From positions 4,911,934 through 4,975,933 of the forward strand of contig OY725494.1 of the NCBI GenBank assembly GCA_963281255.1: a stretch of 64,000 bases of DNA, written 5' to 3'. This stretch comes from Aphrocallistes beatrix. Lineage: Eukaryota > Porifera > Hexactinellida > Sceptrulophora > Aphrocallistidae. The notes under the pieces are model-generated. The model ran no database searches, had not been told where the DNA came from, and worked only from the letters and a program-made list of their open reading frames with translations. Made by a program: the position numbers and the translations under genes. Positions 34,001 through 42,848 of the stretch are shown here, one piece after another (position 1 is the stretch's first letter; each line of letters begins with the position of its first letter).

Positions 34001-35007
34001 TTCTATTTATAGAAGTTTTATAAATGTAAACTAACTTGACTCTTTTGTCTGCGTTTGTTTACCTGTGTTTATTTGTGTTTACCTTTTAGGGTTCTAAGAT
34101 ATTGTACTTAGGACTAGTGCACCCAAATTTAGCAGAGAATGAAATGGTGAGCTATTATTAGTACACACGTGTACCTTATTATAGATCAGCGCTTTATAAC
34201 AGGCGGCCCGCGACCTTGGTTTGTGCGGCCCGCGTTGCCTGCTTCAATCTCCCCTTTTTTACCCACTTATAGAAACTGAGTCGGATGTAAGCCAGTTAGG
34301 AGTAAGTTCTGGTAGGGACATAGGGACATAGGGCTGATAGACCATGGTCCTACTAATTCTTTCAATAGATATTAGCTTCTATTGTTCACGATACAAATTG
34401 TCCAAAATGCCTCTATCCATATCCATCCCGAGTGCACGCCCCTGTATTGCGGCCCGCCAATAAATGGTATGAAGCAGTTGCGGCCCGAAGTAAATATAGT
34501 TGTACAGCCCTGTTATAGATTGAATGAAAGGAAGCTTTCTTAAACTTTAACAGATGAGTTTAATTTCAATTAATTTACTCTACATCTTTTCTGATTGTGC
34601 TTGCTTTAGTTCATTGTTTACTTTTCTGACATTGCGTAAGGTATAAACCTAACAACTTCCTGACACTTGCTCCACTCTAGCAATTGGAGATGTTTGTGAA
34701 CTCGATTAGTGGGAGGTTGCTGTCGCTTGGAAGAGTTCTATTCTCGTTCGCACTACAGAAAACCACTGAGGTTATTATCCATGGTCCATTTTGTGCTGTT
34801 GCAACACACACACTCGGAACTGCACTCGGCCCAATGCAACAGCCCATTCCCGCTACCCAACAACCACATGTGACCCCAGGAATGCAGTACCAACCCTACT
34901 CCCAGCCATCAACAAAGTCCTATATAAATGCATCGATGTTATTCATATTGTTTGTGTTTTTTATTTCTTTTATTTTCATTGTTTACATCTGCTTTTATAC
35001 AATTTGA
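30977..35007 (+). CDS. Chimeric REEP1-4-like gene (proximal copy) with novel hydrophobic tail
   Basis: Exons 30977-31049, 33522-33598, 33917-33977, 34090-34146 and a terminal exon 34681-35007 join in frame. The product has LFCCKLYPVFGSFKAIRRR, MYWITFALFSTVTYFTDYVL, WWFPLYEILKLCIAIWLLP and ILYLGLVHPNL, the TB2/DP1/HVA22 fold of REEP proteins that insert as hairpins and shape ER tubules. In the distal copy a 62-nt intron follows codons ...QKTTE. Here its 3' half and acceptor are deleted, and the frame reads straight through into the tail exon. After the Gln/Pro-rich tail the frame crosses the duplication junction near 34928 and continues through sequence antisense to the bZIP start region, giving a 20-residue hydrophobic stretch (MLFILFVFFISFIFIVYICF) and a stop at 35005-35007. 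Expression is unproven. Confidence 0.7.
31483..31554. repeat. Short perfect hairpin
   Basis: GCATTTTTGCCTATTTGTTT and the following bases pair with their complement after the central TTTGTACAAA; arms of about 34 bp with one or two mismatches. Absent from unit 2. Confidence 0.8.
31668..32085. mobile_element. Foldback element in REEP intron
   Basis: Arms of about 180 bp (31668-31852 and 31908-32085) are inverted copies with about 85-90% identity; the inner ends read TAGTATAGGAGATTT and the reverse. A 55-bp spacer separates them. It is missing from the corresponding place in unit 2. Confidence 0.75.
32202..32266. mobile_element. Truncated pogo-like MITE, family D
   Basis: Starts ACAGTAGAACTCGGTTAGTA like the complete element at 41635-41821 but breaks off after about 65 bp, where another dispersed repeat begins. 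Confidence 0.65.
32270..32760. repeat. Dispersed repeat F, copy 1
   Basis: Begins with a GC-rich stretch (ACAAGCGCACTTCGCTTGCT, then CAGACACTGCGTGTCCGCAG) and continues AT-rich. It matches 41852-42260 over about 400 bp. The GC-rich start alone recurs at 13523, 15850 and, inverted, at 63640-63728. Confidence 0.75.
33265..33453. mobile_element. pogo/Tigger-like MITE, family A
   Basis: CAGTTGACTCCGCTTAATAG and inverted TATTAAGCGGGGTCGACTG with TA flanks. Unit 2 has the empty site (CCAAAATATATAAAGTGC near 38748). Confidence 0.9.
33522..33598 (+). CDS. Chimeric REEP exon 3
   Basis: Encodes AKWLMYWITFALFSTVTYFT and DYVLW; the REEP transmembrane hairpin. Donor GTAGGT. Confidence 0.82.
33613..33783. 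mobile_element. pogo/Tigger-like MITE, family A
   Basis: CAGTCGACTCCGCTTAATAG and the inverted TATTAAGCGGAGCCGACTG with TA flanks, 14 bp after the donor of exon 3. Unit 2 has the empty site (GTGTCAAGTATTTTAATTAT). Confidence 0.9.
33917..33977 (+). CDS. Chimeric REEP exon 4
   Basis: Encodes FPLYEILKLCIAIWLLPFFR, matching the WFPFYYELK region of REEP1-4. Donor GTTAGA. Confidence 0.82.
34090..34146 (+). CDS. Chimeric REEP exon 5
   Basis: Encodes GSKILYLGLVHPNLAENEM, including the conserved Val-His-Pro of REEP1-4. Donor GTGAGC. Confidence 0.82.
34187..34512. mobile_element. hAT-like MITE in REEP intron 5
   Basis: Begins CAGCGCTTTATAACAGGCGG and ends TTGTACAGCCCTG, flanked by the 8-bp duplication TTATAGAT. 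The interior has GCGGCCCGC words. Unit 2 carries the single, uninterrupted TTATAGATTGAATG. Confidence 0.9.
34681..35007 (+). CDS. Chimeric REEP terminal exon (fused)
   Basis: Starts QLEMFVNSISGRLLSLGRVL. It comprises former exon 6, the left part of a former intron now read as coding (VIIHGPFCA), part of former exon 7 (Gln/Pro-rich) and, past the junction at about 34928, novel hydrophobic sequence. One extra T in a T-run compared with 28408 onward keeps the frame open. Confidence 0.65.
   Translation, partial: QLEMFVNSISGRLLSLGRVLFSFALQKTTEVIIHGPFCAVATHTLGTALGPMQQPIPATQQPHVTPGMQYQPYSQPSTKSYINASMLFILFVFFISFIFIVYICFYTI
34926..34946 (-). pseudogene. Truncated start of bZIP-like gene at duplication junction
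   Basis: ATG at 34946 and codons MNNIDAF match the start of copies 2 and 4, then a stop follows because the duplication junction falls here. The TATA box (minus strand, 34999-34992) is kept, so this is an orphan promoter with a 7-8-codon frame. Confidence 0.75.
34992..34999 (-). promoter_or_regulatory. Orphan TATA box at duplication junction
   Basis: TATAAAAG duplicated from the bZIP-like copy 4 promoter, now lacking a gene body. Confidence 0.55.
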
Positions 35008-35009
35008 AA

Positions 35010-37263
35010 TACTAAAAGCCTAAATAACTCATTGAATGAATTAACATGACTTAATCTTGAACATTGAAATTTACTTTTGAATTTAAAATGCATTTCAGAT
35101 AATGACTTAGATAATTTAATTGTTCTTGCTCCATTTGTTGTTCAATCTAAACTTACATGACGCCTCAAATGATTATTACCCCTTCGCTTAGTTTGGACAG
35201 TATTTACACCTTACTCCCAGTTTGTAAGTAAATAATGATGACAAGTTCTTTATATTTACAAATATTACTATTGACTCATAAATTTACTTATCCCATTTTT
35301 TTACCTTGTGTAAACATGTTAAGGTTGTGCCATTATCACCTTCAATTTAAGGATAGAAATTTCAGGGCTGAAATTTAATATTAGAGTATAATTTATGAGA
35401 GAAGATATTTGACCAATGAAAATTAGATACGTTTCTAATGGGACAGAGCTTATTTTTTGTATTTTCAAACTAGCTAATCAGAATATCGCCCTAGAGGTAA
35501 GGTTCTAGAATGGATCTCTTTAAGACGAGTCAAATTTCATTAATTCCACTGAGCGCCACATTATGAGGTTCCATATCCTATACAGCGTAGGAATATAATT
35601 AATTATTCACTGAATCAAGTTGCAAGTTCAACACCATTGATTGAGTGTTGAAGCAATTAGAATCATTGTTAAGAAACCATATCTCATAATCTATCATTCT
35701 AGAAATCCTATAAATAGCTGGAGAAAGCTTATCAGTTGGTTCCGTAGTTGCTTCAATTCAATTTTATTACTTTTGTGTGAGTTGGCTAACTTCCGTTATT
35801 CTTATTCACTTTTTAAATGTGATCTCAATTTTGGTATATCTTTAAATGTGAATACTTTATCCAAGTTAGTAACTAATCTCAACTATCATGTTTTAAAAGT
35901 AACCATACAGTTTATATTAATATCTTTGTCTGTGAGCAGTTGGCTACAAATTCTATACACACGTATCCTCTGAAATCAAAGTTTGAATCACAACACACAA
36001 GCGTTTCAATATCAACATTTTAAAATTCTAAATTTAATTAAAATGAAATATTTCAAAATATGAATGAAATTTTCCATTTTCAGTTTAGTGAAAGTCTTCT
36101 TAAACTCGTGTGTGTGACTGGGAACTGAAAGATAACTTTGTTCCTATTGCTAATTATCTAATTATATATTTACATATATTATCGTGGAGTTGTGCTGTTA
36201 TATTCTTAGCCACTATTCACTAGCATTACTCCATTAGTAACTGATACTCTGTGTAGGCCGGAGTCTCCATATATTATTGCCTGATTGAAATAATCTAGTC
36301 TAGATTCACTTGAGATGTTCGGATTTATCACAGAATTCTTATTGTAAGTTTGAATTTTTATTGTTACGCGAGTTTTATATATATTGTCACCTATTTTTTA
36401 ATTTTATTAGTTGTGTCGATAAAAGAGTCCTTTTACAAATTTGAACAATTTTTGTGTGTCGCTTAACGTGAATTTCCAGGGGAGAAATACTTGTTCAAAT
36501 TGAGATACTTTTATTTGAATTACTGGAATTTAAACCATTGTAGATTGGAATCTAATTTCAGCTCCGTTCCCACATATACATCCTCATTGCTTCTATATAT
36601 CATTAGAGCTATTCACACGTCTCTATACTTTATGCTTAGTAAATTGAGAATGATTCTCCAAAAAAGAATTTTACCTTAAACTGCCAGTCTCAAACCAGTT
36701 TCTGGTATTTCTGAGTATTTTTGCTCAAGCAAGTTTGCCATTGATACATTTTCAACAATTCTAGGAATTCTAGTTCTCAACCAATCTGCCAATCTTTGTG
36801 ATTTGAGTTCGAATCACAGGAATAGTATATAGCACCACACAGGGTATTATACAGCCCTCCAGAGATACGCTCCTAATCTAAAATCCCTAAATTTTCATAC
36901 GCCTAAATCTATAAATTGCATCATAAATTAGGGTAAATTGGGTATTATTCTGGATTTTTACGCTCCTAAACACTTTTAGACTTAAAATCATACGCCTAAA
37001 GGAGCGTCTCGCGCTCCTAGATAATCCCCTGAGCACCACTCACATGAGCAATAGTGATGAGTCATCGTTGGCTTATTACGTCATCATCACTATCATGGGT
37101 TGGTACTAATATTATACACAGAACTTCCTACACCATTACCATTACATGAGATATAGAAATCCCTGCATCTATGTTTATGTAATGTAAAGAATAATGACCG
37201 CCTTTTCGTTTAAGTCCGCAAAGCGCGCCTAACGCGGGCACTATTTTTTTCAGTTCCACAGCG
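35010..37263. other. Intergenic part of duplication unit 2
   Basis: Counterpart of 28455-30552, without gene. It carries an hAT-like insertion at 36840-37031 not present in unit 1. Confidence 0.55.
36840..37031. mobile_element. hAT-like MITE specific to unit 2
   Basis: Ends CAGGGTATTATACAGC and AGATAATCCCCTG; AGCACCAC flanks both sides (one extra A on the left). Unit 1 has the empty site (ATAGAACCACTCACATG). A degraded relative lies at 6050-6170 and another at about 47510-47670. Confidence 0.82.
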
Positions 37264-37332
37264 ATGGACGAGCGAAGTTCTTATCAGATACATAGGACGT
37301 CGATATCAGAATCATTTGTATTGAATAGATTG
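37264..37332 (+). CDS. Candidate first exon of distal REEP gene
   Basis: ATG at 37264 opens MDERSSYQIHRTSISESFVL, with a tail resembling the REEP N-terminus. As in unit 1 no donor with matching phase is obvious, so the start of this gene remains uncertain. Confidence 0.4.
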
Positions 37333-37500
37333 GTGGTTCAATAATGACGGAGTTTTCTCAATTAGTTTCTCATTCATTGCTCTGATTGTGTTGTCTAGAG
37401 CAATGTTACGATAACGATGTTTAATCTGAAATCTCCCAAATTGAATATAGTTTGCATATTTCTCACTCAACCACTTGAGTCGTCACAACAATGCTTGTAG

Positions 37501-37573
37501 GCTATTCTGCTGCAAGCTCTATCCAGTCTTTGGCTCTTTCAAAGCTATCAGGAGGAGAGACGGAGATGAATAC
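37501..37573 (+). CDS. Distal REEP exon 2
   Basis: Encodes LFCCKLYPVFGSFKAIRRRD and GDEY. Acceptor TTGTAG, donor GTAAGT. Confidence 0.8.
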
Positions 37574-40254
37574 GTAAGTATACTTCACTGACACCTTGGA
37601 TAATATTACCAATTCACACTTCCTAGTATGACCTTGGCAGTAAATCTGCTGTTTATAATAGAATCTAAGGTTGATTAATATTAGATACTCCTTAAATTAC
37701 CGGGGGTCATTTCTATTTATAGCAAAGACCCCACACTTCTAAGGTTTCCCCGCCCAAAATAAACCGGAAATTAGTTAGCAAAAATCTAGCGTCATTTAAG
37801 AACTTAAGAAGGATTTGTAAATTCTATTTTAGTTTCCTACTTGTTAGCTAAGTTGACTGATTCATGAATTATCAATGAATTACTCAAAATATGCAACTAA
37901 AATAATGAAAAAAATATTTGATATTTCGCTTAGGGACTGAGCAATGTTAGAGGTATATAACATGAGCAGCCTTTTAACCACTTTTGGGCATGGAATCTGC
38001 ACTAATGTTTGAGATTTTGAATAATTCATAATTCTTCATCTTTCAATGAATTAGTCAAATAAGCTTATTAGTGTAATCAACATTACCTAATTTATTTGAC
38101 TAATTTCAAACTTTTCTGGAATATAAGTATTACAATGATTTGTTTAAAATGTACTGTCATTGCTTAGTACTTACTGAAAGTATAATTTGCTGTAAACAAA
38201 ACTGTAAACAAACAGAAATAAATGCAAACAAATGAGCTAAGAAACAAATAAGCAAAAAATAAACGAATTAAGCAACAAATAAATAATAACAAACAAGCAA
38301 AAATCCAACAAATAAGTCTGCAGACGAAATGCAATAATCATTTTTCCTCAAGCATAGCGTTCTATGAAATCTGATTGGTTGGCTGACATAGGGGAAAATT
38401 GTTTACAACACAATTATAGCTGAATATTATGCAAACTAATTGATCAAAGTTCTCAATGATTACTGTTATGGTATTTCATTATGTAGATTTAAAACTCTGT
38501 AGAATGAATATTTCCAGATTTATTTGAACACACACTTCGTGTTCTACTCATACGGTCACTTGATAGGCTGCACTATCAGTCTGTCGACACATTTAAAAAA
38601 TGGCACAAAACACATCTTGACAACGGATTCTGGACTTTGATATGTAGTTCATATATGTTGATAATACATTTTGAAGGTCTGTCGTGTCTTGGAAAATATT
38701 TGTTTTGTGTTTTAAAATCCCTACTATAGTACCATTTCATCCATGGTCCAAAATATATAAAGTGCACCATTACCTCAGTAATCAAACTCTCTTCTATCTT
38801 GTGCTACTATGTGCATCCGTAGGCTAGATGGCTCATGTACTGGATCACCTTTGCACTCTTCTCCACAGTTACTTACTTCACAGACTATGTTCTATGGTGG
38901 TAGGTGTCAAGTATTTTAATTATATTTTTAGAGGTGTGAACCAAGGTTGGATCTAACCCCCTGAAGTGGTGGTTAGATACAACCTTGGTGTCAAATCTAT
39001 TCTTAGATATTTGTACTTAGTTTCAGTTTCAGTTTCAATTTGGTTTAGGTTTCCTCTCTACGAGATTCTGAAGTTATGCATTGCCATCTGGCTGCTGCCA
39101 TTCTTTCGGGTTAGAATATATATTTAGTATGGTTCTATTTATAGAAGTTTTTATAATTAAGTAAACTAACTTGACTCTTTTGTCTGCGTTTGTTTACCTG
39201 TGTTTATTTGTGTTTACCTTTTAGGGTTCTAAGATATTGTACTTAGGACTAGTGCACCCAAATTTAGCAGAGAATGAAATGGTGAGCTATTATTAGTACA
39301 CACGTGTACCTTATTATAGATTGAATGAAAGGAAGCTTTCTTAAACTTTAACAGATGAGTGGGTTTAATTTCAATTAATTTACTCTACATCTTTTCTGAT
39401 TGTGCTTGCTTTAGTTCCTTGTTTACTTTTCTGACATTGCGTAAGGTATAAACCTAACAACTTCCTGACACTTGCTCCACTCTAGCAATTGGAGATGTTT
39501 GTGAACTCGATTAGTGGGAGGTTGCTGTCGCTTGGAAGAGTTCTATTCTCGTTCGCACTACAGAAAACCACTGAGGTTATTATCCATGGTCCATTTTGTG
39601 CTTTTGATGCTAAATTGAGCTACGTAGCTATATTTAGGTATACGCAACACACACACTCGGAACTACACTCGGCCCAATGCAACAGCCCGTCCCCCCTACC
39701 CAACAACCACATGTGGCTCCAGGAACGCAGTACCAACCCTACCCCCAGCCATCAACAGAGTCCTATCTACCTCCCTCTTACTCCGACGTCATCACGACTG
39801 ACCAATCGGAAGAAGGGAAGAAGGAAGACCGTCGGGAATTCAGTGATGATGAGTTTGGAGAAAGTTCTGCCAAGAAAGGTAGGCTTATGGGTGCTTAGTA
39901 TAAATATGGAGTTTCAAATCTAAAATTTAGCCGCAGAGGTGTTATATCTATGAGACATCAACCTAACCAATCATTTTAGATTCAGACGACACATCACAGC
40001 CTCGAATGCGCGACACATCTCGACACTCTCAGCGTCCCAAGAGCGAGCTTCCTCTCGGCCAGCAGAGACCCGTCTCCAGGCAGAAGAGTCCCTCCGGCAG
40101 ACCCACCCGCGCGCAGAGCGAAGCGGAGCCGGAGAGAGCGTCCGAGAGGAGACGGACTTCCAACAGACAGCAGACACTCGACGCGGCGGTAAGGGCACTG
40201 ATTGCGATTTTGATAGAATTTCAGATCCCACGCGTGAATGCCAGTGATGGCTAA
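37501..40254 (+). CDS. REEP1-4-like ER-shaping protein (distal copy)
   Basis: Exons 37501-37573, 38823-38899, 39049-39109, 39225-39281, 39486-39575, 39638-39878 and 39980-40254 join in frame. The first four carry the TB2/DP1/HVA22 membrane region (LYPVFGSFKA, MYWITFALFS, WWFPLYEILK, LVHPNL). A 90-nt exon encodes an amphipathic segment, then a 62-nt intron, a Gln/Pro-rich exon with a PPSY motif and an acidic patch, and a basic Arg/Ser-rich tail with SRHSQRPKSE and RQKSPSGRP. REEP1-4 proteins have basic C-terminal tails that contact microtubules, so this is consistent. GTAAGG at 40189 could start a further short intron ending at 40224; both readings use the same stop at 40252-40254. Family role: hairpin insertion in, and curvature of, ER membrane. 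Confidence 0.85.
37692..37797. mobile_element. TATA-bearing element, type 2 (P4)
   Basis: Contains GGGGTCATTTCTATTTATAG and GGGAAACCTT-type ends in reverse orientation relative to 55762-55845, and sits between TTAA words. Absent from the same place in unit 1. Confidence 0.55.
38823..38899 (+). CDS. Distal REEP exon 3
   Basis: Encodes ARWLMYWITFALFSTVTYFT and DYVLW. Differs from unit 1 at a single residue (Arg for Lys). Confidence 0.85.
39049..39109 (+). CDS. Distal REEP exon 4
   Basis: Encodes FPLYEILKLCIAIWLLPFFR; identical to unit 1. Confidence 0.85.
39225..39281 (+). CDS. Distal REEP exon 5
   Basis: Encodes GSKILYLGLVHPNLAENEM; identical to unit 1. Confidence 0.85.
39486..39575 (+). CDS. 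Distal REEP exon 6
   Basis: Thirty codons, QLEMFVNSISGRLLSLGRVL to KTTE. Donor GTTATT, followed by a 62-nt intron with a CTAAAT branch-like word and acceptor TATTTAG. Confidence 0.75.
39638..39878 (+). CDS. Distal REEP exon 7 (Gln/Pro-rich, PPSY)
   Basis: Opens VYATHTLGTTLGPMQQPVPP and contains YLPPSYSDV, a PPxY motif that WW domains usually bind, then an Asp/Glu/Lys-rich end. Donor GTAGGC. Confidence 0.75.
39980..40254 (+). CDS. Distal REEP exon 8 (basic tail)
   Basis: Phase fits exon 7 (codon GAT across the junction). Encodes an Arg/Ser/Gln-rich segment; GC-rich compared with its surroundings. Ends at TAA. Confidence 0.65.
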
Positions 40255-40351
40255 CTATGGGACTGTTCCTGGTTATCCTTAATGGATCTAACTTGGGATT
40301 CTGTCCTACCCTCTATACTGATCGGACAGAAGTGTTTGAATGAACACTTAA

Positions 40352-40684
40352 AACCCTTAGAAGACATTGGGGTCAAAGCAGGGTTTCATCCAGCTTTCCG
40401 AAGTCATACGCCTAAATGGGCGCCACCATTTTTCTACGCGCCTAGACTCTGCATTTTTATATATGTTTTATGCCACGCGCCTAAGTAGGCGTATGCCGCG
40501 CGCCTAAATCATACGCCTAATTATGATCCATGGGATCAAATACGCGCCTCTAGGCGCGCCCAGTACGCCTGGATGAAAGCCTGGGTCAAAGGTATAAATA
40601 GAAATGACCCCACTTTCACTTTCACTTTCAGTTCATTTTCAATTAACTTTCACTTTCATTTCAACATTCCATGTCCTGTGAGGG
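40352..40684. mobile_element. piggyBac-like MITE (P3) interrupted by an hAT-like MITE
   Basis: TTAA at 40348 and 40685 flank a P-type element with the TATAAATAGAAATGACCCC core at about 40595 and a CTTTCA-rich tail. It is split at GGTCAAAG by the element at 40379-40583. Confidence 0.75.
40379..40583. mobile_element. hAT-like MITE nested in P3
   Basis: Ends CAGGGTTTCATCCAG and CTGGATGAAAGCCTG; 8-bp duplication GGTCAAAG (40371-40378 and 40584-40591). The interior is rich in ACGCGCCTA words. Confidence 0.88.
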
Positions 40685-40689
40685 TTAAT

Positions 40690-41227
40690 TATTTCCCATA
40701 CAAATTGTAGTAAATATGATTTCTTCATGAAGAATTACAATCGAACTCTAAGAGATACTAAGAGTCTGATTTCAGATTCGGAATCTACGCATTCGAATTA
40801 GTCATAATTGAAGCATTCTAATAAATTCCTCATCCCCACTGGTGTATACTGTTAATTTAAGAATTCTAATTCTTGCTCTTATTTATGTAAATACTTACCT
40901 CTAGAGATCGTCTAAACAACAAGAGAAGATCTGATGCAACACAGTTCTGTATATATTGCTGTCGTGTAAATTAGTTGTGTATCATAAATTTGTTTACAAG
41001 CCGCTTGGCTGTTTTATGATCAGAAATTGTATTTTAAATCAAACACACACAAACATGAATATTGTGAGTATTTTGATCCGTGTAGAATGTTGTAGAATGA
41101 ATTGAAGTACATATTCAATGGCATTAGACGTATCTAGGATTTCAAATGGGGATTTGAAATATTTGGTAAAAGGATAAAAATAGCGATTAAAAGTCTCAAA
41201 AATATTTGAGATGCTTCTTACTCTACA
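40690..41227. other. Intergenic, nothing recognised
   Basis: No gene or repeat seen between the REEP locus and the first copy of the direct repeat. Confidence 0.45.
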
Positions 41228-41575
41228 TAGATACTAGATAAGACCCTTGATACCATTCAATATAAGAATGGCCAAGAGCGGATTGGTTATCCCGCCCTCG
41301 AGTACCAGACTCACTCGCAGTAGAAAACTTCAAATGAGATAGTAGAACTTCAGATTAGAAGACTAGGTCTGTCCACCGACATTTTCTTACTACTGTGTTT
41401 AGTATGACTTGTAATATTGGAGATGTTTTGGAGCATCGTATCATATTATCACACTTTTTACATTAATTCATATTTTCAGAAATTACTTCCAACTCTATAG
41501 TAAGTTAAGAAATTTCACTTGCATTAGACATACACGTATTCCTTAATTTCGCCTTCTAGAGATCTGGGGCCTTAT
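41228..41575. repeat. Direct repeat of the vWA 3' flank, copy 1
   Basis: Starts TACTAGATAAGACCCTTGAT and matches 42308-42748, with a 75-bp indel and a 3' part ending TTCTAGAGATCT. The second copy overlaps the 3' flank of the vWA gene. Confidence 0.8.
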
Positions 41576-41634
41576 TCTAAGATCGACTTAAACTTAACTT
41601 AAACTTCTATGGAAACTTAATGTGAAAACAAGTA

Positions 41635-41821
41635 CAGTAGAACTCGGTTAGCACGTACCCCTCCGGGAAGTGGAAAAAAATACGTACTATCCGTAAGTAC
41701 GTACTAACCGAGTGGATATTACATAGGAATCTATATAATAAATGAATTTTGGGAAAGAGAAATGAGTACGTACTAAGCCGAAGTACGTCTTATCCCAGTA
41801 CGTTCTAACCGAGTTCTACTG
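41635..41821. mobile_element. pogo/Tigger-like MITE, family D
   Basis: Ends CAGTAGAACTCGGTTAGCAC and inverted TAACCGAGTTCTACTG, flanked by TA. A second TACGTACT-rich palindromic interior. A truncated copy is at 32202. Confidence 0.85.
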
Positions 41822-41851
41822 TAATTACTTAGTTTTCATTAAGTTTTATTA

Positions 41852-42260
41852 GCTACAAGCGCGCTTCGCTTGCTTGCGCTGCGCGGCTTGCAGACACTGC
41901 GTGTCCGCAGATTTACCCAGTGGTCGCTTGGGGATATTAGAGAAACAATACGTCGTTTTATACTAAGTACGCTGGATTGTCATTTGTCTACGGTTACATT
42001 AATGAAATCAGAACCGTAGCAGAAATTTTGTTTCGTGATAAATATAATCTACTTCGTATTAAGTCAACTAATCCTGAATGTAAGCTCAATTTGAATACAC
42101 AAAGTTCACATTACTAATGATTATTATACTTAAATAATCAATTCCAGTCCATGTCGTTAAAAGTTATTTTGTGATCGAATTGATTGATCGTAGCATATAA
42201 CACACTTTAATTGTTGTTAACAATCAAATTGTAGACTGAAAATAGCAATATTCAATCATC
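41852..42260. repeat. Dispersed repeat F, copy 2
   Basis: GC-rich start (ACAAGCGCGCTTCGCTTGCT) and AT-rich body matching 32270-32660. Its right edge joins CACTATTAAAACTCAATT, a degraded end of foldback family E. Confidence 0.75.
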
Positions 42261-42307
42261 ACTATTAAAACTCAATTAATGTTTGTGTATATATATATGT
42301 ATATATA

Positions 42308-42748
42308 TATACTAGATAAGACCCTTGATACTATTCAATACTGGAATGACCAAGAACGGATGGTTTAAAATCTGTGTCTGACTATGCCTAATGGTGATCA
42401 AACTTGGGATCCCGCCCTCGAGTACCAGACTCACTCGCAGTAGAAAACTTCAAATGAGATAGTAGAACTTCAGATTAGAAGACTAGATCTGTCCACCGAC
42501 ATTTTCTTACTACTGTGTTTAGTATGACTTATAATATTGGAGATGTTTTGGAGCATCGTATCATATTTCCACACTTTTAACATTAATTCATATTTAAAGA
42601 TATCAACACTAAAATGCAAACAACCAAATTGAGCATAAAGCTAGTAGAGCATAAAAAGTTAAAATGTATGAATGTCCACTTTTTTATAGTAAGTTAAGAT
42701 ATTTCACTTGTATTAGACATATCTCTTAATTTCACTTTCTAGAGATCT
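42308..42748. repeat. Direct repeat of the vWA 3' flank, copy 2
   Basis: Matches 41228-41575. Contains the 3' flank of the vWA gene (stop at 42849). Confidence 0.8.
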
Positions 42749-42848
42749 TGTGTATAAAAGTATGTGTATGTAGTATCTGTTAAAGTCGATGCGCTTTCTG
42801 GATAAGTTTTGTAGTGAAGACATTCTCTTGTTTCCATTGTATCCACGT

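Larger units (their letters stand above)
28385..34928 (+). repeat. Tandem segmental duplication, unit 1
   Basis: Direct repeat of the segment continuing at 34929-39755. Both units run from the start codon region of bZIP-like copy 4 through the REEP exons. Unit 1 is longer because of insertions (30739, about 31480-32760, 33265, 33613, 34187) absent from unit 2. Confidence 0.9.
34929..39755 (+). repeat. Tandem segmental duplication, unit 2
   Basis: Second copy of the unit described at 28385-34928; homology to unit 1 stops within REEP exon 7 at ...CAGCCATCAACA[G/A]AGTCCTAT. Confidence 0.9.

Noticed and set aside
29102-36679. Matched frames 29102-29458/35641-35973 and 29963-30151/36491-36679, conserved between the two duplication units
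   Set aside because: They start with TTG rather than ATG, have no domain, and their similarity only reflects the recent duplication.
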